From assembly GCF_020181595.1 (NCBI RefSeq), contig NZ_CP084028.1:3760677-3824676 (forward strand): DNA of 64,000 nt. Direction: 5' to 3'. Made by a program: the position numbers and the translations under genes. Source of the stretch: [Mycobacterium] vasticus (GTDB lineage: Bacteria; Actinomycetota; Actinomycetes; Mycobacteriales; Mycobacteriaceae). Position 1 is the stretch's first letter. Each line of letters begins with the position of its first letter. The notes under the pieces are model-generated. The model worked only from the letters and a program-made list of their open reading frames with translations. It searched no databases and was not told the origin of the DNA. Shown piece after piece: positions 10,058 through 18,540 of the stretch.

Positions 10058-10759
10058 CTAGGTTCCGTAAGCCCGGGCGATCTCGGCCGAGCTCGCCCAG
10101 CGGCTGTAGGTCGGGTACTGAGGCCAGCCCTGCGGCGAGTCCTGCCAGACCTCTTGGCGTCCATAGGGCAGCACGTCGATCAGACCGAACAGGTGACTGA
10201 CCTGTTCGGTTCCGCGATGGTTCGTGTGCCAGGTTCGATACACCGTGTCACCCTGGCGCAGAAAGACATTCAACGCGAACTGGCCACCCGGCGGGGCGTC
10301 CATGTCAGCGCCGAACGGGCTGTCGGAGGTGCTGTACCACGCCATCCGGTTGCCCAACCGCCGCTTGTAGGAGATCACCTCTTCGATGGGACCCTGCGTG
10401 ACGACGACGAACCGCGCGTCATAGGCGTCCAGAAACTCCAGCCGGGTGAACTGCGCCGTGAAGCCGGTGCACCCGGCGCACTGCCACTCCTGGCCCGGGG
10501 TCCACATGTGGTGGTAGACGATCAGCTGACGCTTCCCCTCGAAGACGTCGGCCAGCCTTATCGGCCCGCTCTCGCCGACAAGCTGGTAGTCGGGCAGGGC
10601 CACCATCGGCAGACGGCGGCGCTGCGCGGCGATCGCGTCGAGTTCGCGGGTGGCCGACTTCTCCCGGACGCGAAGCGCATCGAGTTCCCGTTGCCAGGTC
10701 TGGTGATCCACGATCGGCGGCATACCCAAGGTCTGCGTCACGATAAACTCCCCATTCAC
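10058..10759 (-). CDS. DUF899 thioredoxin-fold protein
   Basis: A 233-residue protein starting at GTG 10759 (MNGEFIVTQTLG if initiated there). It has the DUF899 pattern: an N-terminal helix rich in charged residues, a thioredoxin-like core LIVYHHMWTPGQEWQCAGCTGF with two cysteines, and a C-terminal VFLRQGDTVYRTWHTNHRGTEQ. Members are uncharacterised and lack the standard CxxC redox site in the thioredoxin position. It is divergent from a TetR gene across a 66-base gap, so control by that TetR is likely. Confidence 0.75.
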   Translation of the reverse strand: MNGEFIVTQTLGMPPIVDHQTWQRELDALRVREKSATRELDAIAAQRRRLPMVALPDYQLVGESGPIRLADVFEGKRQLIVYHHMWTPGQEWQCAGCTGFTAQFTRLEFLDAYDARFVVVTQGPIEEVISYKRRLGNRMAWYSTSDSPFGADMDAPPGGQFALNVFLRQGDTVYRTWHTNHRGTEQVSHLFGLIDVLPYGRQEVWQDSPQGWPQYPTYSRWASSAEIARAYGT

Positions 10760-10761
10760 AT

Positions 10762-10800
10762 GTGCACGGCGTCCACATTGGCTATGTTCACACCGTACAC
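10762..10800. promoter_or_regulatory. Candidate TetR operator between DUF899 and tetR genes
   Basis: GTGCACGGCG (10762-10771) and CACCGTACAC (10791-10800) are imperfect inverted repeats (8 of 10 matching) with 19 bases between them, filling the gap between divergent genes. A TATGTT at 10783-10788 could be the -10 box of the tetR promoter. The spacing is wide for a single operator; two half-palindromes are possible. Confidence 0.3.
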
Positions 10801-10825
10801 TTGGACCTCAGGGAGCTGTCAACCC

Positions 10826-11428
10826 ATGACGAAGACCGGTTACCACCACGGCGATCTGCGTGCCGCGCTGATCGAGGCCGGCCTGGCGCTCACCCGCAGC
10901 GGCGGCCCGGAAGCCCTGACCATCCGGGAGGTCACCCGGCGGGCCGGGGTGTCACCCAACGCCGCGTACCGCCACTTCGCCGACCGCGAAGCATTGTTGG
11001 GAGCGGTCGCGCTGGCCATCCAGGAGATGATGGCCGCCCGCATGCTCGAACCGGCCCGGCAACGCGGTTCCGCGCAGGCTCAGGCCCGCAAGCGGTTGCG
11101 CGCCGTCGGCCTGGGCTACATCGAGTTCGCGCTGGACGAGCCGGGCTGGTTCTCGGTGGCCTTCTTCGGCGGTTCGGATCTAAGCACTCTCACCGGCGAC
11201 GGGATGGCGCCACCCCTGCGCGCGCTCGTCGAGGCCCTCGACTCGATGGTGGAAGCCGGTGCCCTGCAACCAGATCAGCGCGCCGGAGCCGAATGGCCGT
11301 GCTGGTCAGCGGTGCACGGTTTCGCCGAACTGGCCCTGCGCGGGCCGTTGCACGGCACCCCCCGCCAGGACCTGCAGGCACTGGCGCACAGCACGGTCGA
11401 CTGCGTCGTCGCCGGGCTGGCGCAGTGA
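10826..11428 (+). CDS. TetR/AcrR-family transcriptional regulator
   Basis: A 200-residue regulator starting at ATG 10826 (MTKTGYHHGDLRAALIEAGL). The N-terminal helix-turn-helix is clear: LTIREVTRRAGVSPNAAYRHFADREALL at about residues 34-61, and the C-terminal ligand-binding half resembles the TetR_C_33 type (DEPGWFSVAFFGG). Its divergent neighbour encodes the DUF899 protein, the most likely target. It has no KstR2 operator near it. Its stop abuts the stop of the convergent tetR gene in the palindrome TGATCA. Confidence 0.85.
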   Translation: MTKTGYHHGDLRAALIEAGLALTRSGGPEALTIREVTRRAGVSPNAAYRHFADREALLGAVALAIQEMMAARMLEPARQRGSAQAQARKRLRAVGLGYIEFALDEPGWFSVAFFGGSDLSTLTGDGMAPPLRALVEALDSMVEAGALQPDQRAGAEWPCWSAVHGFAELALRGPLHGTPRQDLQALAHSTVDCVVAGLAQ

Positions 11429-12091
11429 TCAGTCGGTGCCGAGAGGCAGGTGGAGTCCGTTGCCGACCGCAAGCACGAATGAGGTCATGTCATCGATGAG
11501 GTCCTCGATCGACCGCGACGTGTCACCGGATTCCAGGAAGTCCACGATCAGCTCGAACACACCTCCGACCGCCGCAACCGCCATCACGCGATAGTCGACG
11601 GTCGTACCGGCCGGCGCGATGCTGCGCCAGTACGACGCAACGAACCTGGCAGCCCACCCGCGGTTCTCCCGCCTATGGGCTTCGACCCGTGGCGAGATGC
11701 CGGTGCATTCCCGGAACGCCACCACACCCACCCGGGCATCGTCGACGAACGCGTGGGTCATCGCCGACAAGACCCGCTGGACGGTTGCCGATTGCGGCTC
11801 GCCGGCGGGAGCCGCCGCCAACTGGTCTACGACCAGTCCCTCGATACGAGCGGCGGTCTCCTGCATCAGCGCGAGGTAGCAGTCTTCCTTGCTGTCGAAC
11901 AGCTCGTAGAACGCCTTGTTGCCCACATAGGCCGTCTGGCAGATCTGCTCAATCGAGGTGTTGACGTAGCCCAGCCGCGCAAACAGCTCGAACGCCGCGG
12001 TCAAGAGCTGGTCGCGGCGCTGGGCACGTCGCTGGTCGGCGTCCAAACCACGGATTCGGCGCCCCCCGCCGGCCGTCGCGGTGTCTCCCAT
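11429..12091 (-). CDS. TetR-family regulator at the end of the fadE30-kstR2-fadA6 operon
   Basis: The 220-residue protein starts at ATG 12091 (MGDTATAGGGRR). The helix-turn-helix is TSIEQICQTAYVGNKAFYELFDSKEDCYLAL at about residues 45-75, followed by an all-helical ligand-binding domain. It lies 11 bases after fadA6 on the same strand, with no visible terminator or operator between, so it should be expressed with the KstR2 operon. M. tuberculosis has no regulator at this place. Its ligand and targets are unknown; regulation by a downstream catabolite of HIP would be a reasonable guess only. Confidence 0.85.
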   Translation of the reverse strand: MGDTATAGGGRRIRGLDADQRRAQRRDQLLTAAFELFARLGYVNTSIEQICQTAYVGNKAFYELFDSKEDCYLALMQETAARIEGLVVDQLAAAPAGEPQSATVQRVLSAMTHAFVDDARVGVVAFRECTGISPRVEAHRRENRGWAARFVASYWRSIAPAGTTVDYRVMAVAAVGGVFELIVDFLESGDTSRSIEDLIDDMTSFVLAVGNGLHLPLGTD

Positions 12092-12102
12092 AGGCGGGAA
12101 GC

Positions 12103-13281
12103 TTAATCGCCGAGCCGCTCGATGATGGTGACGTTGGCCGTGCCGCCGCCCTCGCACATCGTCTGCAGGCCGTAGCGGCCGCCGGTGCGCTCCAGTTCGT
12201 TGAGCATGGTGGTGAACAGTTTTGCACCGGTTGCACCCAATGGGTGTCCCAAAGCGATCGCACCGCCGTTCGGGTTGACCTTCGCCGGGTCGATCGGGAA
12301 TTCCTTCATCCAGGCCTGCACCACCGACGCGAAGGCCTCGTTGATCTCGACAACGTCGATGTCGTCGATGCTCAGGCCGGTCTTGTCCAAGGCGTACCGG
12401 GTGGCCGGAATCGGGCCGGTCAGCATGATCACCGGGTCGTCGCCGCGGGCGCTGATGTGGTGGATGCGGGCACGCGGCCGCAGGCCGTGCGCCTGCACCG
12501 CGCTTTCTGAGGCCAGCAGCACCGCGGCCGAGCCGTCGCAGATCTGACTGGACACCGCAGCGGTCAGCCGGCCGCCGTCGACGAGGGTCTTAAGGCCGGC
12601 CATCTTCTCCAGCGTGGATTCGCGCGGGCACTCGTCGGTCCCGAAGCTGTTGCCGTCCACATCAACCGGGATGATCTCGTTGTCGAAGCGACCCTCGGCG
12701 ATCGCGGCGAACGCCCGCTGGTGGCTCTGCAGGGCGAAACGCTCCATGTCCTCGCGGGAGATGTCCCAGCGCTCGGCGATCATCTCGGCGCCGCGGAACT
12801 GCGAGACCTCCTCGTCGCCGTAGCGCTCCAGCCACTTCTTCGACTCGTTGGTGGGCGAGGTGAAGCCGAACTGCTCGCCGACGACCATCGCCGAGGAGAT
12901 CGGGATCCAGCTCATGTTCTGCACGCCGCCGGCCACGATCAGGTCCGCGGTGCGCGACATGATGGCCTGCGCGCCAAAGGAGATCGCCTGCTGGCTGGAG
13001 CCGCACTGCCGGTCGACGGTGACGCCCGGAACGCCCTCGGGGTAACCGGCGGCCAGCCAGGCCAACCGGCCGATGTTGCCGGCCTGACCGCCGATCGCGT
13101 CCACGCAACCGGTGATCACGTCATCAACAGCGGCCGGGTCGACGCCGACCCGGTCCAGAAGGCCGCGAAATGCCAACGCGCCCAAGTCGATCGGGTGAAC
13201 TCCGGCCAGGGATCCGTTGCGCTTTCCGACGGCGGTGCGAACGGCGTCGATCACATACGCTTGTGAGACCTGTGCGGCCAT
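12103..13281 (-). CDS. fadA6: Acetyl-CoA acyltransferase (thiolase) FadA6
   Basis: A 392-residue thiolase starting MAAQVSQAYVIDAVRTAVGKRNGSL at 13281. The catalytic set is complete: Cys93 in QCGSSQQ, NEAFASV, His346 in GHPLGATG and Cys376 in CEGGG. FadA6 (Rv3556c) performs a late thiolytic step after ring opening in HIP catabolism, acting on MOODA-CoA. Its start lies one base from the kstR2 stop. The operon order fadE30-ipdF-kstR2-fadA6 matches M. tuberculosis. Confidence 0.93.
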   Translation of the reverse strand: MAAQVSQAYVIDAVRTAVGKRNGSLAGVHPIDLGALAFRGLLDRVGVDPAAVDDVITGCVDAIGGQAGNIGRLAWLAAGYPEGVPGVTVDRQCGSSQQAISFGAQAIMSRTADLIVAGGVQNMSWIPISSAMVVGEQFGFTSPTNESKKWLERYGDEEVSQFRGAEMIAERWDISREDMERFALQSHQRAFAAIAEGRFDNEIIPVDVDGNSFGTDECPRESTLEKMAGLKTLVDGGRLTAAVSSQICDGSAAVLLASESAVQAHGLRPRARIHHISARGDDPVIMLTGPIPATRYALDKTGLSIDDIDVVEINEAFASVVQAWMKEFPIDPAKVNPNGGAIALGHPLGATGAKLFTTMLNELERTGGRYGLQTMCEGGGTANVTIIERLGD

Positions 13282-13282
13282 T

Positions 13283-13861
13283 TCAGACTCCTTCTGTGGT
13301 GATTCCGCCGAGAACGATGGCGAGATACTGTTTGCCGACTTGCTCGGCGGTGAGGGTTCCCCCGGGCCGGTACCAGCGCACCGAAACCCAGGTGGTGTCA
13401 CGGATGAAGCGATAGACCAGGTCGACGTCGAGGTCGGGTCGAAAGTAGCCCTCGGCAACACCCTGTTGCAGCACGTCGAGCCACATCTTGCGTTGCTGGC
13501 GGTTGCGTTCGTCGACGTAGGAGAAGCGTTCCTGGTCCGACAACCGCTTGGCTTCGTCCTGGTATATGACGACCTGGGCGTGCCGGTGCTCGATCGCGTC
13601 GAACGAGGCCAGGAACAGCCCGGTGAGCCGGTCCAGCGGATTGGCATGGCTGTCGATGATCTGCTGATAGCGGTCGAACAACCAGTCCAGGAAGTCGCGC
13701 AGCACCTCGTCGACCATGGCCTCCTTGGAGGCGAAGTGGTGATACAGGCTGCCGGACAGAATCCCTGCGGCGTCGGCGATGTCGCGCACCGTGGTGGCAT
13801 GAAGGCCACGCTCGGCGATCATCTCCGCGGCCAGGTTCAGGAGTTCGTCACGACGCGTCAT
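13283..13861 (-). CDS. kstR2: TetR-family repressor KstR2
   Basis: This 192-residue TetR protein starts MTRRDELLNLAAEMIAERG and has the helix-turn-helix TTVRDIADAAGILSGSLYHHFASKEAM. Both sequence and neighbours (ipdF, fadA6) match Rv3557c. KstR2 represses the lower cholesterol pathway and binds HIP-CoA as inducer. Two perfect KstR2 operators are present in this window (5065 and 15816), and the second controls this gene's own operon, giving autoregulation. Confidence 0.93.
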   Translation of the reverse strand: MTRRDELLNLAAEMIAERGLHATTVRDIADAAGILSGSLYHHFASKEAMVDEVLRDFLDWLFDRYQQIIDSHANPLDRLTGLFLASFDAIEHRHAQVVIYQDEAKRLSDQERFSYVDERNRQQRKMWLDVLQQGVAEGYFRPDLDVDLVYRFIRDTTWVSVRWYRPGGTLTAEQVGKQYLAIVLGGITTEGV

Positions 13862-13865
13862 GGCG

Positions 13866-14654
13866 TCAGGCCCGCTGGCTGGAAACCGAGATGACCTCGC
13901 CGGTCAGGTAACTGGAGTAGTCGCTGGCAAGGAACGCGATGGTGGTGGCGATCTCCCACGGCTCGGCGGCCCGGCCGAAGGCCTCACCCTCCGACAACCG
14001 GTCCAGCAGTTCGGCGGAGCTGGTCTTCTCCAGGAACTTGTGCCGGGCGATCGACGGCGAGACGGCGTTGATACGCACGCCGTAGTCGACTGCCTCGATC
14101 GCGCTGCACCGGGTCAGCGCCATCACGCCGGCCTTGGCTGCGGCGTAGTGGGACTGGGAATGCTGTGCGCGCCAACCCAACACACTGGCGTTGTTGACGA
14201 TCACCCCGCCGTGGTCCACGCCCCGGAAGTATCGCAGCGCGGCGCGGGTCGCCCGCATCACCGAGGTGAGCGTGACGTCCAGGACGCGGTCCCACTCGTC
14301 GTCGGTCATGTCGATGACCGGGGTCTGCCCGCCCAGGCCGGCGTTGTTGACCAGCACGTCGAGCCGGCCCATCTTGGCCACAGCCTCGTCGAACAGCGCG
14401 TCCACCGCGGCGGTGGATGTGACGTCGCAGACCACGCCCTCCACCCGGCCCAGCCCGAGGGCGGCCAGTTCGTCGCGGGTCTCGGTCAGGCGGCGCTCGT
14501 GGTAGTCGGAGACCACGACGTCGGCGCCCTCGAGCAGCGCCCGTCGCGCGGTGGTGGAGCCGATGCCGGTACCGGCGGCTGCGGTGACCAGCACGGTCTT
14601 GCCCCCCAGCAGCCCGTGTCCGGCGATCTCCTCCGGCGCTTGCGTCAGGTTCAT
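13866..14654 (-). CDS. ipdF: SDR-family 5-hydroxy-HIP-CoA dehydrogenase IpdF
   Basis: A 262-residue SDR starting at ATG 14654 (MNLTQAPEEIAGHGLLGGK). TAAAGTGIG is the nucleotide loop (residues 24-32), NNAG is at 103-106, Ser157 and Tyr170/Lys174 (YAAAK) form the active site. It matches Rv3559c/IpdF, which oxidises the 5-hydroxyl of a HIP-CoA intermediate. The stop is four bases from kstR2 and the ATG overlaps the fadE30 stop by four bases. PPE64, which lies nearby in M. tuberculosis, is absent here. Confidence 0.9.
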   Translation of the reverse strand: MNLTQAPEEIAGHGLLGGKTVLVTAAAGTGIGSTTARRALLEGADVVVSDYHERRLTETRDELAALGLGRVEGVVCDVTSTAAVDALFDEAVAKMGRLDVLVNNAGLGGQTPVIDMTDDEWDRVLDVTLTSVMRATRAALRYFRGVDHGGVIVNNASVLGWRAQHSQSHYAAAKAGVMALTRCSAIEAVDYGVRINAVSPSIARHKFLEKTSSAELLDRLSEGEAFGRAAEPWEIATTIAFLASDYSSYLTGEVISVSSQRA

Positions 14655-15799
14655 CCCTTTGCCTCTCGGGGTAGGCCGAGAACCCGCTCGGCGATGATGT
14701 TGCGCTGAATCTCGTTGGACCCGCCGTAGATGGTGTCCGAGCGGGTGAACAGGTAGAGCCGCTGCCATTCGTCGAACTCGCCGTCGGCCAGCACCATCGA
14801 GTCGCGCCCGATCACATCCATGGCCAGCTCGCCCAGGTCGCGATGCCAGTTGGCCCACAACAGTTTCGAGACGTTGTCCTGCCCGGGCTGCTCCACGTCC
14901 ATGGTGGCCAACGCATACGACCGCATCGACCGCAGGCCCACCCAGGCCCGGGCGAGCCGTTCGCGGATCAGCGGGTCTTCGGCGGCGCCGTTGCGCGCGG
15001 CGAGCTCGGCCAGTGCGGAAAGTTCACGGGCGTAACGGATCTGCTGGCCGAGGGTGGACACGCCGCGCTCGAAGGTGAGCGTGCCCATCGCGACCTTCCA
15101 GCCGTCGCCGGGCTCGCCGACCACCAGGTCGGCCTCGGTGCGAGCGTCGTCGAAGAACACCTCGTTGAACTCCGAGGTGCCGGTGAGCTGCACGATGGGG
15201 CGGATCTCGACTCCCGGCTGGTCCAGCGGCACCAGCAGGTAGGACAGCCCGTTGTGCCGCTTGGAGCCCTTCTCGGTGCGGGCGACCACGAAGCACCACT
15301 GCGACAGGTGCGCCAGGGAGGTCCAGACCTTCTGGCCGTTAATCACCCAGGCGTCGCCGTCAAGCACCGCGGTGGTGGCCACGTTGGCCAGGTCGCTGCC
15401 GGCGCCGGGCTCGGAGTAGCCCTGGCACCACAACTCGGTGACATTGCGAATGCCCGGCAGGAAGCGCTTCTGCTGTTCGGGAGTGCCGAACGCGATCAGC
15501 GTCGGACCGAGCAGCTCTTCGCCGAGGTGGTTGACCTTGTCCGGCGCGTCGGCGCGGGCGTATTCCTCGTAGAACGCCACTCGGTGCGCCACCGACAGAC
15601 CGCGCCCGCCGTGTTCGACCGGCCAGCCCAGACAGGTCAGCCCGGCGTCGGCCAGATGGCGGTTCCACGCGGCGCGTTCCTCGAACGCCTCGTGTTCGCG
15701 GCCCGGGCCGCCGAGGCCCTTGAGCTTGGCGAAGTCGCCGACCAGGTTGTCTGCCAGCCATGCGCGGACCTCGGCCCGGAACTCCTCGACTGCTTGCAC
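14651..15799 (-). CDS. fadE30: Acyl-CoA dehydrogenase FadE30
   Basis: A 382-residue acyl-CoA dehydrogenase starting at GTG 15799. Family signatures are WCQGYSEPGAGSDLANV for FAD binding and the C-terminal DTIYGGSNEIQRNIIAERVLGLPRE. FadE30 is required for HIP catabolism, dehydrogenating a HIP-CoA-type ester. First gene of the operon fadE30-ipdF-kstR2-fadA6-tetR, 17 bases from the KstR2 operator that it shares with the divergent fadD3. Confidence 0.92.
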   Translation of the reverse strand: MQAVEEFRAEVRAWLADNLVGDFAKLKGLGGPGREHEAFEERAAWNRHLADAGLTCLGWPVEHGGRGLSVAHRVAFYEEYARADAPDKVNHLGEELLGPTLIAFGTPEQQKRFLPGIRNVTELWCQGYSEPGAGSDLANVATTAVLDGDAWVINGQKVWTSLAHLSQWCFVVARTEKGSKRHNGLSYLLVPLDQPGVEIRPIVQLTGTSEFNEVFFDDARTEADLVVGEPGDGWKVAMGTLTFERGVSTLGQQIRYARELSALAELAARNGAAEDPLIRERLARAWVGLRSMRSYALATMDVEQPGQDNVSKLLWANWHRDLGELAMDVIGRDSMVLADGEFDEWQRLYLFTRSDTIYGGSNEIQRNIIAERVLGLPREAKG

Positions 15800-15815
15800 C
15801 CCTGTAGGCTAACCT

Positions 15816-15829
15816 ACCAAGCACTTGCT
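15816..15829. promoter_or_regulatory. KstR2 operator between fadE30 and fadD3
   Basis: ACCAAGCACTTGCT matches AnCAAGnnCTTGnT at all fixed positions. It lies in the 66-base divergent gap and should control both the fadE30 and fadD3 operons. Confidence 0.9.
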
Positions 15830-15865
15830 CGGCTACGAGCCATCGAACACACCAGGGAGTCCCCG

Positions 15866-17407
15866 ATGTCTAGCCACCCGCGGACCACGCCTGCGGCCCT
15901 GGACCACATCGCGGGCGAACTCCCCGACCATCACGCGCTGCTCACCGACGATATCGGCCTCACCTACGGCCAGTTGCGCAGCGAGGTGCGCCGGGTCGCG
16001 GCCGCGCTGATCGCCCTCGGAGTCCAGGCCGGTGACCGGGTCGCGCTGTGGTCGCCGAACACCTGGCACTGGGTCGTCACCTGCCTGGGCACCCACTACG
16101 CCGGCGCGGTGCTGGTGCCGCTGAACACCCGCTACACCGCGTCGGAGGCCGGCGACATCCTGGCCCGCAGCAAAGCCAAGGTGCTGGTCGGCATGGGCCG
16201 GTTCCTCAAGGCCGACCGCCTGGCGGAACTGGACCGCACCGCACTGCCGCATCTGCAGCATCTGCAGCACATGGTCCGCATTCCCATCGAAATTCAAGAC
16301 GGCACCTGGGACGAGTTCATCGCCGCCGGCGCGTCGATCAGCGACGACGAGATCGATGCCCGGGCTGCGGCCGTGCAGCCCGACGACCTCTCCGACGTCC
16401 TGTTCACCTCCGGCACCACCGGCCGCAGCAAAGGCGTGCTGTGCGCACACCGGCAGTCGCTGGCCGGGCCGGCGGCTTGGGCCGACTGCGGACAGATGAC
16501 CGCCGACGACCGCTACCTGTGCATCAACCCGTTCTTCCACAACTTCGGCTACAAGGCCGGCATCCTGGCCTGCCTGCAGACCGGCGCCACCCTGATCCCG
16601 CAGCTGACCTTCGACCCGGCCGGGGCGCTGCGCGCCATCGAGCAGCACAAGATCACCGTGCTGCCCGGCCCGCCGACCATCTACCAGACCTTGCTGGATC
16701 ACCCCGAGCGCGACAACCACGACCTGAGCTCGCTGCGCTTCGCGGTGACCGGGGCGGCCACCGTGCCGGTGGTGCTGATCGAGCGGATGCAGACCGAGCT
16801 CGACATCGACATCGTGCTGACCGCGTACGGCCTGACCGAGTCCGGCGGGTTCGGCACCATGTGCCGGGCCGACGACGACGCCGTCACCGTCGCCACCACC
16901 TGCGGGCGCCCGATCGGCGACTTCGAGCTGCGGATCGATGGATCCGATTCCGGTGAGGTGCTGCTGCGCAGCGACAACATCATGCTCGGCTACCTCGACG
17001 ACCCCGAGGCCACCGCCGCGGCGATCGACGCCGACGGATGGCTGCACACCGGCGACATCGGCACCGTGGATGCGGCCGGAAACCTGCGGATCACCGACCG
17101 GCTCAAGGACATGTACATCTGCGGTGGCTTCAACGTCTACCCCGCCGAGATCGAGCAGGTACTCGCCCGCCTCGACGGGGTGGCCGACGCCGCGGTGATC
17201 GGGATCCCCGACGAGCGACTGGGTGAGGTGGGACGGGCCTTCATCGTCCGCCGGCCCGGTGCCGAGCTGAGCGAAGAAGCGGTGATCGCTTACGCACGTG
17301 AGCATTTGGCGAACTTCAAGGCACCCCGAGTGGTGACCTTCATCGACTCCCTGCCACGCAATCCAGGCGGCAAGGTGGTTAAACCGCAGTTGAGAGAGTG
17401 GGCCTGA
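15866..17407 (+). CDS. fadD3: HIP-CoA ligase FadD3
   Basis: A 513-residue ANL-superfamily acyl-CoA synthetase starting at ATG 15866. The P-loop LFTSGTTGRSKGVL, the YGLTESGG adenine site, HTGDIG and the C-terminal NPGGKVVKPQ with the catalytic lysine are all present. FadD3 (Rv3561) adds CoA to HIP, the bicyclic propionate left after A/B-ring cleavage, and so makes both the entry metabolite of the lower pathway and the KstR2 inducer. Its stop overlaps the fadE31 ATG by one base. First gene of a long operon. Confidence 0.94.
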   Translation: MSSHPRTTPAALDHIAGELPDHHALLTDDIGLTYGQLRSEVRRVAAALIALGVQAGDRVALWSPNTWHWVVTCLGTHYAGAVLVPLNTRYTASEAGDILARSKAKVLVGMGRFLKADRLAELDRTALPHLQHLQHMVRIPIEIQDGTWDEFIAAGASISDDEIDARAAAVQPDDLSDVLFTSGTTGRSKGVLCAHRQSLAGPAAWADCGQMTADDRYLCINPFFHNFGYKAGILACLQTGATLIPQLTFDPAGALRAIEQHKITVLPGPPTIYQTLLDHPERDNHDLSSLRFAVTGAATVPVVLIERMQTELDIDIVLTAYGLTESGGFGTMCRADDDAVTVATTCGRPIGDFELRIDGSDSGEVLLRSDNIMLGYLDDPEATAAAIDADGWLHTGDIGTVDAAGNLRITDRLKDMYICGGFNVYPAEIEQVLARLDGVADAAVIGIPDERLGEVGRAFIVRRPGAELSEEAVIAYAREHLANFKAPRVVTFIDSLPRNPGGKVVKPQLREWA

Positions 17408-18540
17408 TGGACCTGAATTTCGACGACGAGACCGAGGCCTTCCGGGCCGAGGTCCGAACGTTCCTGGAGGACAATCGGGCGTCGTTCCCGACTGACTCCT
17501 ACGACACCGCCGAGGGTTTCGAGCAGCACCGCCGCTGGGACAAGGTGCTGTTCGACGCCGGCCTGTCGGTGATCGCCTGGCCGAAGAAATACGGCGGCCG
17601 CGACGCCAGCATGCTGCAGTGGGTGGTCTACGAAGAGGAGTACTTCCGCTCCGGTGCGCCCGGCCGGGCCAGCGCCAACGGCACCTCGATGCTGGCGCCG
17701 ACGCTGTTCGCCCACGGCACGCAAGAGCAGCTCGACCGCATCCTGCCGAAAATGGCCTCCGGCGAGGAGATCTGGGCCCAAGCGTGGTCGGAGCCCGAGT
17801 CCGGCAGTGACCTGGCGTCGCTGCGATCGACGGCCACCAAGGTCGACGGTGGCTGGAAACTCAACGGGCAGAAGATCTGGAGCTCGCGGGCCCCGTTCGG
17901 CGAACGCGGCTTCGGACTGTTCCGCTCCGACCCCGAAGCCCAGCGTCACCACGGCCTGACCTACTTCATGTTCGACCTGAAAGCCGACGGGATCACCGTG
18001 CGCGCCATCGAACAGCTCGGCGGTGAGACCGGTTTCGGCGAGATCTTCCTCGACGACGTGTTCGTTCCAGACGAGGACGTGATCGGCGAGCCGAACGAGG
18101 GCTGGCGCGCGGCCATGAGCACGTCGAGCAATGAGCGCGGCATGAGCCTGCGCAGCCCCGCCCGCTTCGTGGTGGGTGCCGAGAAGCTGGCGGCGATGTG
18201 GAAAGAGCGCGGCGCCGATCCGGTGTTCACCGACCGCGTCGCCGACGCCTGGATCTCCGCGCAGGCCTACCGGTTGCAGACATTCGGCACCGTGACCCGG
18301 CTGGCTGCCGGCGGTGAGCTGGGCGCGGAATCCTCGGTGACCAAGGTGTTCTGGTCGGATCTCGACGTTGCGCTGCACCAGACCGGCCTGGACATCCGTG
18401 GCGCCGACGGGGAACTCGCCGACGCCTGGACCCACGGCTACCTGTTCTCGCTCGGCGGCCCGATCTACGCCGGCACCAACGAGATCCAGCGCAACATCAT
18501 CGCCGAGCGGCTGCTGGGCCTGCCCCGGGAGAAGAAGTGA
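17407..18540 (+). CDS. fadE31: Acyl-CoA dehydrogenase subunit FadE31
   Basis: The 377-residue protein starts MDLNFDDETEAFRAEVRTFLED. FAD-binding AWSEPESGSDLASLRSTA and the C-terminal GPIYAGTNEIQRNIIAERLLGLPREKK are typical of acyl-CoA dehydrogenases. In M. tuberculosis FadE31 works as part of hetero-oligomers with FadE32 or FadE33 in HIP catabolism. ATG 17407 shares a base with the fadD3 stop; an in-frame GTG three codons earlier is less likely. Confidence 0.92.
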   Translation: MDLNFDDETEAFRAEVRTFLEDNRASFPTDSYDTAEGFEQHRRWDKVLFDAGLSVIAWPKKYGGRDASMLQWVVYEEEYFRSGAPGRASANGTSMLAPTLFAHGTQEQLDRILPKMASGEEIWAQAWSEPESGSDLASLRSTATKVDGGWKLNGQKIWSSRAPFGERGFGLFRSDPEAQRHHGLTYFMFDLKADGITVRAIEQLGGETGFGEIFLDDVFVPDEDVIGEPNEGWRAAMSTSSNERGMSLRSPARFVVGAEKLAAMWKERGADPVFTDRVADAWISAQAYRLQTFGTVTRLAAGGELGAESSVTKVFWSDLDVALHQTGLDIRGADGELADAWTHGYLFSLGGPIYAGTNEIQRNIIAERLLGLPREKK

